Part shown: positions 25,538-39,500 of the stretch, one piece after another
How positions within the stretch are numbered: the stretch's first letter is position 1
Layout of the letters: every line of letters begins with the position of its first letter
Origin: Hippophae tibetana
Taxonomy: Eukaryota; Streptophyta; Magnoliopsida; Rosales; Elaeagnaceae
Assembly: GCA_037013495.1 (NCBI GenBank)
Contig: CM072801.1
Span: forward strand, 72,587,816-72,651,815
DNA: 64,000 nucleotides
Direction: 5' to 3'
Made by a program: the position numbers and the translations under genes
The notes under the pieces: generated by a model
Database searches by the model: none
What the model saw: the letters and a program-made list of their open reading frames with translations, nothing else
Told to the model about the DNA's origin: nothing

Positions 25538-28265
25538 GTTTCCATACATAAAAAACACACTATAGGAGTAGTTTTTCTATTCTCATATTTTAACCCAGAT
25601 TCCATCGTTTACACTACTTATAGACGTCTTAAAATTTTGTCGCACCCTATTACCTTTTTTTGTGTTCTTTTACTTTCGGATACCAATTCTATCATCTTAA
25701 TCATGTTTTAAGCAATTCAACCTTTCTTATTCTTTGTATTCATAGGTACATATGTTGTTCGCGAAAAGGATTTGCATTGCTTGGTATCATAGCCTTGGTT
25801 GCTGAAAATGGTTTATCTATATTTATTTATCTACTTTTTGAATTATAGATTTATAAAAATTTGTCGTTTGATTGTTTTCTACTTTCTTAAGTCAGATATC
25901 AGAAAAAAGAATTAAATTGTGTCCTTAAAGTCGAGTGTTTTCTTTCAATTTTGTTGTCATTCTTTTCCTATTTGGATTTCATTTCGTAGCTTTCCTTAGT
26001 TTCACAGTATTTTTTTCTCGTTATTTCATTTTTGTGTTCAACCTATCTATGTTTTTGAAAAAAACAAGAAAGTTACTACAGTTCACAATTTCAAAACAAA
26101 AAGAAGTTATCAATTGGGGTTGAAACTATAAACTGTCATAACTTTTGACTCGTATATCGAAACGATTATTATAATATATCAAATCGAAACATGTTTCGAT
26201 ACATAAAAAACACACTATAGCAGTAGTTTTTCTATTCTCATATTTTAACCTAGATTCCATCGTTTATACTACTTATAGACGTCTTCAAATATGTTCGCAC
26301 CCTATTACCTTTTTTTGTGTTCTTGTTCTTTCGAATTCCAATTCTATCATCTTAACCATGTTTTTAGCAATTCAACCTTTCTTATTCTTTGTATTCATAG
26401 GTACATATGTTGTTCGCGAAAAGGATTTGCATTTTTTGGTATCATAGCCTTGGTTGCTGAAAATGGTTTATCTATATTCATTTATCTTCTTTTTGAATTT
26501 TAGATTTATAAAAATTTGTCATTTGATTGTTTTCTACTTTCTTAAGTTAGATATCAGAAAAAAGAATTAAATTGTGTCCTTAAAGTCGAGTGTTTTCTTT
26601 CAATTTTGTTGTCATTCTTTTCCTATTTGGATTTCATTTCGTAGCTTTCCTTAGTTTCACGGTATTTTTTTCTCGTTATTTCATTTTTGTGTTCAACATA
26701 TCTATGTCTTTGAAAAAAACAAGAAAGTTACTACAGTTCAACCTTTCAAAACAAAAAGAAGTTATCAATTGGGGTGGAAACTATAAACTTTCATAACTTT
26801 TGACTCTTATATCGAAACGACTATTATAATATATCAAATCGAAACATGTTTCCATACATAAAAAACTCACTATAGCAGTAGTTTTTCTATTCTCATATTT
26901 TAACCCAGATTCCATCGTTTACACTACTTATAGACGTTTTAAAATTTTGTCGCACCCTATTACCTTTTTTTGTGTTCTTTTTCTTTCGGATACCAATTCT
27001 ATCATCTTAATCATGTTTTAAGCAATTCAACCTTTCTTATTCTTTGTGTTCCTAGGTACATATGTTGTCCGCGAAAAGGATTTGTATTGTTTGGTATCAT
27101 AGCCTTGGTTGCTGAAAATGGTTTATCTATATTTATTTATCTACTTTTTGAATTTTAGATTTATAAAAATTTGTCGTTTGATTGTTTTCTACTTTCTTAA
27201 GTCAGATATCAGAAAAAAGAATTAAATTGTGTCCTTAAAGTCGAGTGTTTTCTTTCAATTTTGTTGTCATTCTTTTCCTATTTGGATTTCATTTCGTAGC
27301 TTTCCTTAGTTTCACGGTATTTTTTTCTCGTTATTTCATTTTTGTGTTCAACCTATCTATGTTTTTGAAAAAAACAAGAAAGTTACTACAGTTCAACCTT
27401 TCAAAACAAAAAGAAGTTATCAATTGGGGTTGAAACTATAAACTTTCATAACTTTTGACTCTTATATCGAAACGACTATTATAATATATCAAATCGAAAC
27501 ATGTTTCCATACATAAAAAACTCACTATAGCAGTAGTTTTTCTATTCTCATATTTTAACCCAGATTCCATCGTTTACACTACTTATAGACGTCTTAAAAT
27601 TTTGTCGCACCATATTACCTTTTTTGTGTTCTTTTTCTTTCGGATACCAATTCTATCATCTTAATCATGTTTTAAGCAATTCAACCTTTCTTATTCTTTG
27701 TATTCATAGGTACATATGTTGTTCGCGAAAAGGATTTGCATTGTTTGGTTTCATAGCCTTGGTTGCTGAAAATGGTTTATCTATATTTATTTATCTACTT
27801 TTTGAATTTTAGATTTATAAAAATTTGTCGTTTGATTGCTTTCTACTTTCTTAAGTCAGATATCAGAAAAAAGAATTAAATTGTGTCCTTAAAGTCGAGT
27901 GTTTTCTTTCAATTTTGTTGTCATTCTTTTCCTATTTGGATTTCATTTCGTAGCTTTCCTTAGTTTCACAGTATTTTTTTCTCGTTATTTCATTTTTGTG
28001 TTCAACCTATCTATGTTTTTGAAAAAAACAAGAAAGTTACTACAATTCAACCTTTCAAAACAAAAAGAAGTTATCAATTGGGGTTGAAACTATAAACTTT
28101 CATAACTTTTGACTCTTATATCGAAACGACTATTATAATATATCAAATCGAAACATGTTTCCATACATAAAAAACACACTATAGGAGTAGTTTTTCTATT
28201 CTCATATTTTAACCCAGATTCCATCGTTTACACTACTTATAGACGTCTTAAAATTTTGTCGTACC
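24594..28265. repeat. Six-unit HOR, copy 1 (period 3928 bp)
   Basis: It matches 28522-32193 over 3672 bp at an offset of 3928 bp. It runs from the right half of unit 38 through units 39 (24883), 40 (25538), 41 (26193), 42 (26848) and 43 (27503) into the left of unit 44 (28157). Markers include the gttcttttac of unit 40, gaattatag, cctagattcc with ttcgaattcc of unit 41, tatctatgtctttg and ggggtggaaac (unit 41 right end), and the ggtttcatag with gattgctttc of unit 43. I noticed one internal difference, g at 25761 versus a at 29689. Confidence 0.9.
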
Positions 28266-28810
28266 ATATTACCTTTTTTGTGTTCTTTTTCTTTCGGATA
28301 CCAATTCTATCATCTTAATCATGTTTTAAGCAATTCAACCTTTCTTATTCTTTGTATTCATAGGTACATATGTTGTTCGCGAAAAGGATTTGCATTGTTT
28401 GGTTTCATAGCCTTGGTTGCTGAAAATGGTTTATCTATATTTATTTATCTACTTTTTGAATTTTAGATTTATAAAAATTTGTCGTTTGATTGCTTTCTAC
28501 TTTCTTAAGTCAGATATCAGAGAAAAGAATTAAATTGTGTCCTTAAAGTCGAGTGTTTTCTTTCAATTTTGTTGTCATTCTTTTCCTATTTGGATTTCAT
28601 TTCGTAGCTTTCCAGAGTTTCACGGTATTTTTTTCTCGTTATTTCATTTTTGTGTTCAACCTATCTATGTTTTTGAAAAAAACAAGAAAGTTACTACAGT
28701 TCAACCTTTCAAAACAAAAAGAAGTTATCAATTGGGGTTGAAACTATAAACTTTCATAACTTTTGACTCTTATATCGAAACGACTATTATAATATATCAA
28801 ATCGAAACAT
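28157..28810. repeat. Junction unit 44 of the six-unit duplication
   Basis: The left part carries ggtttcatag and gattgctttc (c at 28493), like unit 43. From 28522 it carries cagagaaaag and tttccagagtttc, like unit 38. The change falls between 28494 and 28521, where the two parents are identical, so the exact breakpoint cannot be placed more finely. It is the expected signature of an unequal exchange between unit 38-like and unit 44-like positions. Confidence 0.9.
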
Positions 28811-31800
28811 GTTTCCATACATAAAAAACTCACTATAGCAGTAGTTTTTCTATTCTCATATTTTAACCCAGATTCCATCGTTTACACTACTTATAGACGT
28901 CTTAAAATTTTGTCGCACCCTATCACCTTTTTTTGTGTTCTTTTTCTTTCGGATACCAATTCTATCATCTTAATCATGTTTTAAGCAATTCAACCTTTCT
29001 TATTCTTTGTGTTCCTAGGTACATATGTTGTCCGCGAAAAGGATTTGTATTGTTTGGTATCATAGCCTTGGTTGCTGAAAATGGTTTATCTATATTTATT
29101 TATCTACTTTTTGAATTTTAGATTTATAAAAATTTGTCGTTTGATTGTTTTCTACTTTCTTAAGTCAGATATCAGAAAAAAGAATTAAATTGTGTCCTTA
29201 AAGTCGAGTGTTTTCTTTCAATTTTGTTGTCATTCTTTTCCTATTTGGATTTCATTTCGTAGCTTTCCTTAGTTTCACGGTATTTTTTTCTCGTTATTTC
29301 ATTTTTGTGTTCAACCTATCTATGTTTTTGAAAAAAACAAGAAAGTTACTACAGTTCACAATTTCAAAACAAAAAGAAGTTATCAATTGGGGTTGAAACT
29401 ATAAACTGTCATAACTTTTGACTCGTATATCGAAAGGACTATTATAATATATCAAATCGAAACATGTTTCCATACATAAAAAACACACTATAGGAGTAGT
29501 TTTTCTATTCTCATATTTTAACCCAGATTCCATCGTTTACACTACTTATAGACGTCTTAAAATTTTGTCGCACCCTATTACCTTTTTTTGTGTTCTTTTA
29601 CTTTCGGATACCAATTCTATCATCTTAATCATGTTTTAAGCAATTCAACCTTTCTTATTCTTTGTATTCATAGGTACATATGTTGTTCACGAAAAGGATT
29701 TGCATTGCTTGGTATCATAGCCTTGGTTGCTGAAAATGGTTTATCTATATTTATTTATCTACTTTTTGAATTATAGATTTATAAAAATTTGTCGTTTGAT
29801 TGTTTTCTACTTTCTTAAGTCAGATATCAGAAAAAAGAATTAAATTGTGTCCTTAAAGTCGAGTGTTTTCTTTCAATTTTGTTGTCATTCTTTTCCTATT
29901 TGGATTTCATTTCGTAGCTTTCCTTAGTTTCACAGTATTTTTTTCTCGTTATTTCATTTTTGTGTTCAACCTATCTATGTTTTTGAAAAAAACAAGAAAG
30001 TTACTACAGTTCACAATTTCAAAACAAAAAGAAGTTATCAATTGGGGTTGAAACTATAAACTGTCATAACTTTTGACTCGTATATCGAAACGATTATTAT
30101 AATATATCAAATCGAAACATGTTTCGATACATAAAAAACACACTATAGCAGTAGTTTTTCTATTCTCATATTTTAACCTAGATTCCATCGTTTATACTAC
30201 TTATAGACGTCTTCAAATATGTTCGCACCCTATTACCTTTTTTTGTGTTCTTGTTCTTTCGAATTCCAATTCTATCATCTTAACCATGTTTTTAGCAATT
30301 CAACCTTTCTTATTCTTTGTATTCATAGGTACATATGTTGTTCGCGAAAAGGATTTGCATTTTTTGGTATCATAGCCTTGGTTGCTGAAAATGGTTTATC
30401 TATATTCATTTATCTTCTTTTTGAATTTTAGATTTATAAAAATTTGTCATTTGATTGTTTTCTACTTTCTTAAGTTAGATATCAGAAAAAAGAATTAAAT
30501 TGTGTCCTTAAAGTCGAGTGTTTTCTTTCAATTTTGTTGTCATTCTTTTCCTATTTGGATTTCATTTCGTAGCTTTCCTTAGTTTCACGGTATTTTTTTC
30601 TCGTTATTTCATTTTTGTGTTCAACATATCTATGTCTTTGAAAAAAACAAGAAAGTTACTACAGTTCAACCTTTCAAAACAAAAAGAAGTTATCAATTGG
30701 GGTGGAAACTATAAACTTTCATAACTTTTGACTCTTATATCGAAACGACTATTATAATATATCAAATCGAAACATGTTTCCATACATAAAAAACTCACTA
30801 TAGCAGTAGTTTTTCTATTCTCATATTTTAACCCAGATTCCATCGTTTACACTACTTATAGACGTTTTAAAATTTTGTCGCACCCTATTACCTTTTTTTG
30901 TGTTCTTTTTCTTTCGGATACCAATTCTATCATCTTAATCATGTTTTAAGCAATTCAACCTTTCTTATTCTTTGTGTTCCTAGGTACATATGTTGTCCGC
31001 GAAAAGGATTTGTATTGTTTGGTATCATAGCCTTGGTTGCTGAAAATGGTTTATCTATATTTATTTATCTACTTTTTGAATTTTAGATTTATAAAAATTT
31101 GTCGTTTGATTGTTTTCTACTTTCTTAAGTCAGATATCAGAAAAAAGAATTAAATTGTGTCCTTAAAGTCGAGTGTTTTCTTTCAATTTTGTTGTCATTC
31201 TTTTCCTATTTGGATTTCATTTCGTAGCTTTCCTTAGTTTCACGGTATTTTTTTCTCGTTATTTCATTTTTGTGTTCAACCTATCTATGTTTTTGAAAAA
31301 AACAAGAAAGTTACTACAGTTCAACCTTTCAAAACAAAAAGAAGTTATCAATTGGGGTTGAAACTATAAACTTTCATAACTTTTGACTCTTATATCGAAA
31401 CGACTATTATAATATATCAAATCGAAACATGTTTCCATACATAAAAAACTCACTATAGCAGTAGTTTTTCTATTCTCATATTTTAACCCAGATTCCATCG
31501 TTTACACTACTTATAGACGTCTTAAAATTTTGTCGCACCATATTACCTTTTTTGTGTTCTTTTTCTTTCGGATACCAATTCTATCATCTTAATCATGTTT
31601 TAAGCAATTCAACCTTTCTTATTCTTTGTATTCATAGGTACATATGTTGTTCGCGAAAAGGATTTGCATTGTTTGGTTTCATAGCCTTGGTTGCTGAAAA
31701 TGGTTTATCTATATTTATTTATCTACTTTTTGAATTTTAGATTTATAAAAATTTGTCGTTTGATTGCTTTCTACTTTCTTAAGTCAGATATCAGAAAAAA

Positions 31801-32193
31801 GAATTAAATTGTGTCCTTAAAGTCGAGTGTTTTCTTTCAATTTTGTTGTCATTCTTTTCCTATTTGGATTTCATTTCGTAGCTTTCCTTAGTTTCACAGT
31901 ATTTTTTTCTCGTTATTTCATTTTTGTGTTCAACCTATCTATGTTTTTGAAAAAAACAAGAAAGTTACTACAATTCAACCTTTCAAAACAAAAAGAAGTT
32001 ATCAATTGGGGTTGAAACTATAAACTTTCATAACTTTTGACTCTTATATCGAAACGACTATTATAATATATCAAATCGAAACATGTTTCCATACATAAAA
32101 AACACACTATAGGAGTAGTTTTTCTATTCTCATATTTTAACCCAGATTCCATCGTTTACACTACTTATAGACGTCTTAAAATTTTGTCGTACC
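28522..32193. repeat. Six-unit HOR, copy 2 (period 3928 bp)
   Basis: Second copy of 24594-28265. It covers the right half of unit 44 and units 45 (28811), 46 (29466), 47 (30121), 48 (30776), 49 (31431) and the start of unit 50 (32085). The match ends at 32194, where unit 50 has gtaccctatt and unit 44 has gtaccatatt. Unit 46 has gttcacg in place of gttcgcg. Confidence 0.9.
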
Positions 32194-35100
32194 CTATTAC
32201 CTTTTTTTGTGTTCTTTTTCTTTCGGATACCAATTCTATCATCTTAATCATGTTTTAAGCAATTCAACCTTTCTTATTCTTTGTATTCATAGGTACATAT
32301 GTTGTTCGCGAAAAGGATTTGCATTGTTTGGTATCATAGCCTTGGTTGCTGAAAATGGTTTATCTATATTTATTTATCTACTTTTTGAATTATAGATTTA
32401 TAAAAATTTGTCGTTTGATTGTTTTCTACTTTCTTAAGTCAGATATCAGAAAAAAGAATTAAATTGTGTCCTTAAAGTCGAGTGTTTTCTTTCAATTTTG
32501 TTGTCATTCTTTTCCTATTTGGATTTCATTTCGTAGCTTTCCTTAGTTTCACAGTATTTTTTTCTCGTTATTTCATTTTTGTGTTCAACCTATCTATGTT
32601 TTTGAAAAAAACAAGAAAGTTACTACAGTTCAACCTTTCAAAACAAAAAGAAGTTATCAATTGGGGTTGAAACTATAAACTTTCATAACTTTTGACTCTT
32701 ATATCGAAACTACTATTATAATATATCAAATCGAAACATGTTTCCATACATAAAAAACACACTATAGGAGTAGTTTTTCTATTCTCATATTTTAACCCAG
32801 ATTCCATCGTTTACAGTACTTATAGACGTCTTAAAATTTTGTCGCACCCTATTACCTTTTTTTGTGTTCTTTTTCTTTCGGATACCAATTCTATCATCTT
32901 AATCATGTTTTAAGCAATTCAACCTTTCTTATTCTTTGTGTTCCTAGGTACATATGTACTCCGCGAAAAGGATTTGTATTGTTTGGTATCATAGCCTTGG
33001 TTGCTGAAAATGGTTTATCTATATTTATTTATCTACTTTTTGAATTTTAGATTTATAAAATTTTTTCATTTGATTGTTTTCTACTTTCTTAAGTCAGATA
33101 TCAGAAAAAAGAATTAAATTGTGTCCTTAAAGTCGAGTGTTTTTTCTCAATTTTGTTGTCATTCTTTTCCTATTTGGATTTCATTTCGTAGTTTTCCTTC
33201 GTTTCACGGTATTTTTTTCTCGTTATTTCATTTTCGTGTTCAACCTATCTATGTTTTTGAAAAAAAACAAGAAAGTTACTACAGTTCACAATTTCAAAAC
33301 AAAAAGAAGTTATCAATTGGGGTTGAAACTATAAACTTTCATAACTTTTGACTCTTATATCGAAACGACTATTATAATATATCAAATCGAAACATGTTTC
33401 CATACATAAAAAACACACTATAGCAGTAGTTTTTCTATTCTCATATTTTAACCCAGATTCTATCGTTTACACTACTTATACACGTCTTAAAATTTGGTCG
33501 AACCCTATTACCTATTTTTGTGTTCTTGTTCTTTCGGATACCAATTCTATCATCTTAATCATGTTTTAAGCAATTCAACCTTTCTTATTCTTTGTGTTCC
33601 TAGGTACATATGTACTCCGCGAAAAGGATTTGTATTGTTTGGTATCATAGCCTTGGTTGCTGAAAATGGTTTATCTATATTTATTTATCTACTTTTTGAA
33701 TTTTAGATTTATAAAGTTTTTTCATTTGATTGTTTTCTACTTTCTTAAGTCAGATATCAGAAAAAAGAATTAAATTGTGTCCTTAAAGTCGAGTGTTTTT
33801 TCTCAATTTTGTTGTCATTCTTTTCCTATTTGGATTTCATTTCGTAGTTTTCCTTCGTTTCACGGTATTTTTTTCTCGTTATTTCATTTTCGTGTTCAAC
33901 CTATCTATGTTTTTGAAAAAAAACAAGAAAGTTACTACAGTTCACAATTTCAAAACAAAAAGAAGTTATCAATTGGGGTTGAAACTATAAACTTTCATAA
34001 CTTTTGACTCTTATATCGAAACGACTATTATAATATATCAAATCGAAACATCTTTCCATACATAAAAAACACACTATAGCAGTAGTTTTTCTATTCTCAT
34101 ATTTTAACCCAGATTCTATCGTTTACACTACTTATAGACGTCTTAAAATTTGGTCGAACCCTATTACCTATTTTTGTGTTCTTGTTCTTTCGGATACCAA
34201 TTCTATCATCTTAATCATGTTTTAAGCAATTCAACCTTTCTTATTCTTTGTGTTCCTAGGTACATATGTACTCCGCGAAAAGGATTTGTATTGTTTGGTA
34301 TCATAGCCTTGGTTGCTGAAAATGGTTTATCTATATTTATTTATCTACTTTTTGAATTTTAGATTTATAAAAATTTGTCGTTTGATTGTTTTCTACTTTC
34401 TTAAGTCGGATATCAGAAAAAAGAATTAAATTGTGTCCTTAAAGTCGAGTGTTTTCTTTCAATTTTGTTGTCATTCTTTTCCTATTTGGATTTCATTTCG
34501 TAGCTTTCCTTAGTTTCACAGTATTTTTTTCTCGTTATTTCATTTTTGTGTTCAACCTATCTATGTTTTTGAAAAAAACAAGAAAGTTACTACAGTTCAA
34601 CCTTTCAAAACAAAAAGAAGTTATCAATTGGGGTTGAAACTATAAACTTTCATAACTTTTGACTCTTATATCGAAACGACTATTATAATATATCAAATCG
34701 AAACATGTTTCCATACATAAAAAACACACTATAGGAGTAGTTTTTCTATTCTCATATTTTAACCCAGATTCCATCGTTTACACTACTTATAGACGTCTTA
34801 AAATTTTGTCGCACCATATTACCTTTTTTGTGTTCTTTTTCTTTCGGATACCAATTCTATCATCTTAATCATGTTTTAAGCAATTCAACCTTTCTTATTC
34901 TTTGTCTTCATAGGTACATATGTTGTTCGTGAAAAGCATTTGCATTGTTTGGTATCATAGCCTTGGTTGCTGAAAATGGTTTATCTATATTTATTTATCT
35001 ACTTTTTGAATTTTAGATTTATAAAAATTTGTCGTTTGATTGTTTTCTACTTTCTTAAGTCAGATATCAGAAAAAAGAATTAAATTGTGTCCTTAAAGTC

Positions 35101-36558
35101 GAGTGTTTTCTTTCAATTTTGTTGTCATTCTTTTCCTATTTGATTTTCATTTCGTAGCTTTCCTTAGTTTCACAGTATTTTTTTCTCGTTATTTCATTTT
35201 TGTGTTCAACCTATCTATGTTTTTGAAAAAAACAAGAAAGTTACTACAATTCAACCTTTCAAAACAAAAAGAAGTTATCAATTGGGGTTGAAACTATAAA
35301 CTTTCATAACTTTTGACTCTTATATCGAAACGACTATTATAATATATCAAATCGAAACATGTTTCCATACATAAAAAACACACTATAGCAGTAGTTTTTC
35401 TATTCTCATATTTTAACCCAGATTCTATCGTTTACACTACTTATAGACGTCTTAAAATTTGGTCGAACCCTATTACCTTTTTTTGTGTTCTTGTTCTTTC
35501 GGATACCAATTCTATCATCTTAATCATGTTTTAAGCAATTCAACCTTTCTTATTCATTTTGTTCCTAGGTACATATGTTGTCCACGAAAAGGATTTGCAT
35601 TGTTTGGTATCATAGCCTTGGTTGCTGAAAATGGTTTATCTATATTTATTTATCTACTTTTTGAATTTTAAATTTATAAAAATTTGTCGTTTGATTGTTT
35701 TCTACTTTCTTAAGTGAGATATCAGAAAAAAGAATTAAATTGTGTCCTTAAAGTCGAGTTTTTTCTTTCAATTTTGTTTTCATTCTTTTCCTATTTGGAT
35801 TTCATTTCGTAGCTTTCCTTAGTTTCACGGTATTTTTTTCTCGTTATTTCATTTTCGTGTTCAACCTATCTATGTTTTTGAAAAAAACAAGAAAGTTACT
35901 ACAGTTCACAATTTCAAAACAAAAAGAAGTTATCAATTGGGATTGAAACTATAAACTTTCATAACTTTTGACTCTTATATCGAAACGACTATTATAATAT
36001 ATCAAATCGAAACATGTTTCCATACATAAAAAACTCACTATAGCAGTAGTTTTTCTATTCTCATATTTTAACCCAGATTCCATCGTTTACACTACTTATA
36101 GACGTCTTAAAATTTTGTCGCACCCTATTACCTTTTTTTGTGTTCTTTTTCTTTCGGATACCAATTCTATCAACTTAATCATGTTTTAAGCAATTCAACC
36201 TTTCTTATTCTTTGTGTTCCTAGGTACATATGTTGTCCGCGAAAAGGATTTGTATTGTTTGGTATCATAGCCTTGGTTGCTGAAAATGGTTTATCTATAT
36301 TTATTTATCTCCTTTTTGAATTTTAGATTTATAAAAATTTGTCGTTTGATTGTTTTCTACTTTCTTAAGTCGGATATCAGAAAAAAGAATTAAATTGTGT
36401 CCTTAAAGTCGAGTGTTTTCTTTCAATTTTGTTGTCATTCTTTTCCGATTTGGATTTCATTTCGTAGCTTTCCTTAGTTTCACAGTATTTTTTTCTCGTT
36501 ATTTCATTTTTGTGTTCAACCTATCTATGTTTTTGAAAAAAACAAGAAAGTTACTACA
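31768..36558. repeat. Fourteen-unit-spaced segment, copy 1 (4791 bp)
   Basis: It matches 40936-45726 at a constant offset of 9168 bp. Units covered: end of 49, 50 (32085, R), 51 (32740, P), 52 (33396), 53 (34052), 54 (34707), 55 (35361) and most of 56 (36016). Units 51-53 share the otherwise rare gtactccgcg and tttttctcaa forms, and units 51 and 52 an eight-A run (656 bp from unit 51 to 52 and from 52 to 53). Unit 54 has gtcttcatagg with gttcgtgaaaagc and ttgattttc. Unit 56 has tatctccttt and ttccgatttgg. The match breaks at 31767 (c versus t) and 36559 (g versus a). Differences noticed include 32279, 33716 and 34052. Confidence 0.9.
33396..34706. repeat. Pair of near-identical units 52-53
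   Basis: Both have G101 with gtcgaaccc, cctatttttg, gttcctagg and gtactccgcg. Their left halves are nearly the same; unit 52 has tatacacgtc where unit 53 has tatagacgtc, which removes the GACGTC site. The unit 53 start reads catctttcc rather than catgtttcc. The right half of unit 53 changes to gtcggatatc and cacagtat, so a local single-unit duplication was followed by exchange. The pair recurs at 42564-43874. Confidence 0.85.
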
Positions 36559-39500
36559 GTTCAACCTTTCAAAACAAAAAGAAGTTATCAATTGGGGTTG
36601 AAACTATAAACTTTCATAACTTTTGACTCTTATATCGAAACGACTATTATAATATATCAAATCGAAACATGTTTCCATACATAAAAAACACACTATAGGA
36701 GTAGTTTTTCTATTCTCATATTTTAACCCAGATTCCATCGTTAACACAACTTATAGACGTCTTAAAATTTTGTCGCACCATATTACCTTTTTTGTGTTCT
36801 TTTTCTTTCGGATACCAATTCTATCATCTTAATCATGTTTTAAGCAATTCAACCTTTCTTATTCTTTGTATTCATAGGTACATATGTTGTTCGCGAAAAG
36901 CATTTGCATTGTTTGGTATCATAGCCTTGGTTGCTGAAAATGGTTTATCTATATTTATTTATCTACTTTTTGAATTTTAGATTTATAAAAATTTTTCGTT
37001 TGATTGTTTTCTACTTTCTTAAGTCAGATATCAGAAAAAAGAATTAAATTGTGTCCTTAAAGTCGAGTGTTTTCTTTCAATTTTGTTGTCATTCTTTTCC
37101 TATTTGGATTTCATTTCGTAGCTTTCCTTAGTTTCACAGTATTTTTTTCTCGTTATTTCATTTTTGTGTTCAACCTATCTATGTTTTTGAAAGAAACAAG
37201 AAAGTTACTACAGTTCAACCTTTCAAAACAAAAAGAAGTTATCAATTGGGGTTGAAACTATAAACTTTCATAACTTTTGACTCTTATATCGAAACGACTA
37301 TTATAATATATCAAATCGAAACATGTTTCCATACATAAAAAACACACTATAGGAGTAGTTTTTCTATTCTCATATTTTAACCCAGATTCCATCGTTTACA
37401 CAACTTATAGACGTCTTAAAATTTTGTCGCACCATATTACCTTTTTTGTGTTCTTTTTCTTTCGGATACCAATTCTATCATCTTAATCATGTTTTAAGCA
37501 ATTCAACCTTTCTTATTCTTTGTATTCATAGGTACATATGTTGTTCGCGAAAAGCATTTGCATTGTTTGGTATCATAGCCTTGGTTGCTGAAAATGGTTT
37601 ATCTATATTTATTTATCTACTTTTTGAATTTTAGATTTATAAAAATTTGTCGTTTGATTATTTTCTACTTTCTTAAGTCAGATATCAGAAAAAAGAATTA
37701 AATTGTGTCCTTAAAGTCGAGTGTTTTCTTTCAATTTTGTTGTCATTCTTTTCCTATTTGGATTTCATTTCGTAGCTTTCCTTAGTTTCACAGTATTTTT
37801 TTCTCGTTATTTCATTTTTGTGTTCAACCTATCTATGTTTTTGAAAAAAACAAGAAAGTTACTACAATTCAACCTTTCAAAACAAAAAGAAGTTATCAAT
37901 TGGGGTTGAAACTATAAACTTTCATAACTTTTGACTCTTATATCGAAACGACTATTATAATATATCAAATCGAAACATGTTTCCATACATAAAAAACACA
38001 CTATAGCAGTAGTTTTTCTAATCTCATATTTTAACCCAGATTCTATCGTTTACACTACTTATAGACGTCTTAAAATTTGGTCGAACCCTATTACCTATTT
38101 TTGTGTTCTTGTTCTTTCGGATACCAATTCTATCATCTTAATCATGTTTTAAGCAATTCAACCTTTCTTATTCATTTTGTTCCTAGGTACATATGTTGTC
38201 CACGAAAAGGATTTGCATTGTTTGGTATCATAGCCTTGGTTGCTGAAAATGGTTTATCTATATTTATTTATCTACTTTTTGAATTTTAAATTTATAAAAA
38301 TTTGTCGTTTGATTGTTTTCTACTTTCTTAAGTGAGATATCAGAAAAAAGAATTAAATTGTGTCCTTAAAGTCGAGTTTTTTCTTTCAATTTTGTTTTCA
38401 TTCTTTTCCTATTTGGATTTCATTTCGTAGCTTTCCTTAGTTTCACGGTATTTTTTTCTCGTTATTTCATTTTCGTGTTCAACCTATCTATGTTTTTGAA
38501 AAAAACAAGAAAGTTACTACAGTTCACAATTTCAAAACAAAAAGAAGTTATCAATTGGGATTGAAACTATAAACTTTCATAACTTTTGACTCTTATATCG
38601 AAACGACTATTATAATATATCAAATCGAAACATGTTTCCATACATAAAAAACTCACTATAGCAGTAGTTTTTCTATTCTCATATTTTAACCCAGATTCCA
38701 TCGTTTACACTACTTATAGACGTCTTAAAATTTTGTCGCACCCTATTACCTTTTTTTGTGTTCTTTTTCTTTCGGATACCAATTCTATCAACTTAATCAT
38801 GTTTTAAGCAATTCAACCTTTCTTATTCTTTGTGTTCCTAGGTACATATGTTGTCCGCGAAAAGGATTTGTATTGTTTGGTATCATAGCCTTGGTTACTG
38901 AAAATGGTTTATCTATATTTATTTATCTACTTTTTGAATTTTAGATTTATAAAAATTTGTCGTTTGATTGTTTTCTACTTTCTTAAGTCGGATATCAGAA
39001 AAAAGAATTAAATTGTGTCCTTAAAGTCGAGTGTTTTCTTTCAATTTTGTTGTCATTCTTTTCCTATTTGGATTTCATTTCGTAGCTTTCCTTAGTTTCA
39101 CAGTATTTTTTTCTCGTTATTTCATTTTTGTGTTCAACCTATCTATGTTTTTGAAAAAAACAAGAAAGTTACTACAATTCAACCTTTCAAAACAAAAAGA
39201 AGTTATCAATTGGGGTTGAAACTATAAACTTTCATAACTTTTGACTCTTATATCGAAACGACTATTATAATATATCAAATCGAAACATGTTTCCATACAT
39301 AAAAAACACACTATAGGAGTAGTTTTTCTATTCTCATATTTTAACCCAGATTCCATCGTTTACACTACTTATAGACGTCTTAAAATTTTGTCGTACCCTA
39401 TTACCTTTTTTTGTGTTCTTTTTCTTTCGGATACCAATTCTATCATCTTAATCATGTTTTAAGCAATTCAACCTTTCTTATTCTTTGTATTCATAGGTAC

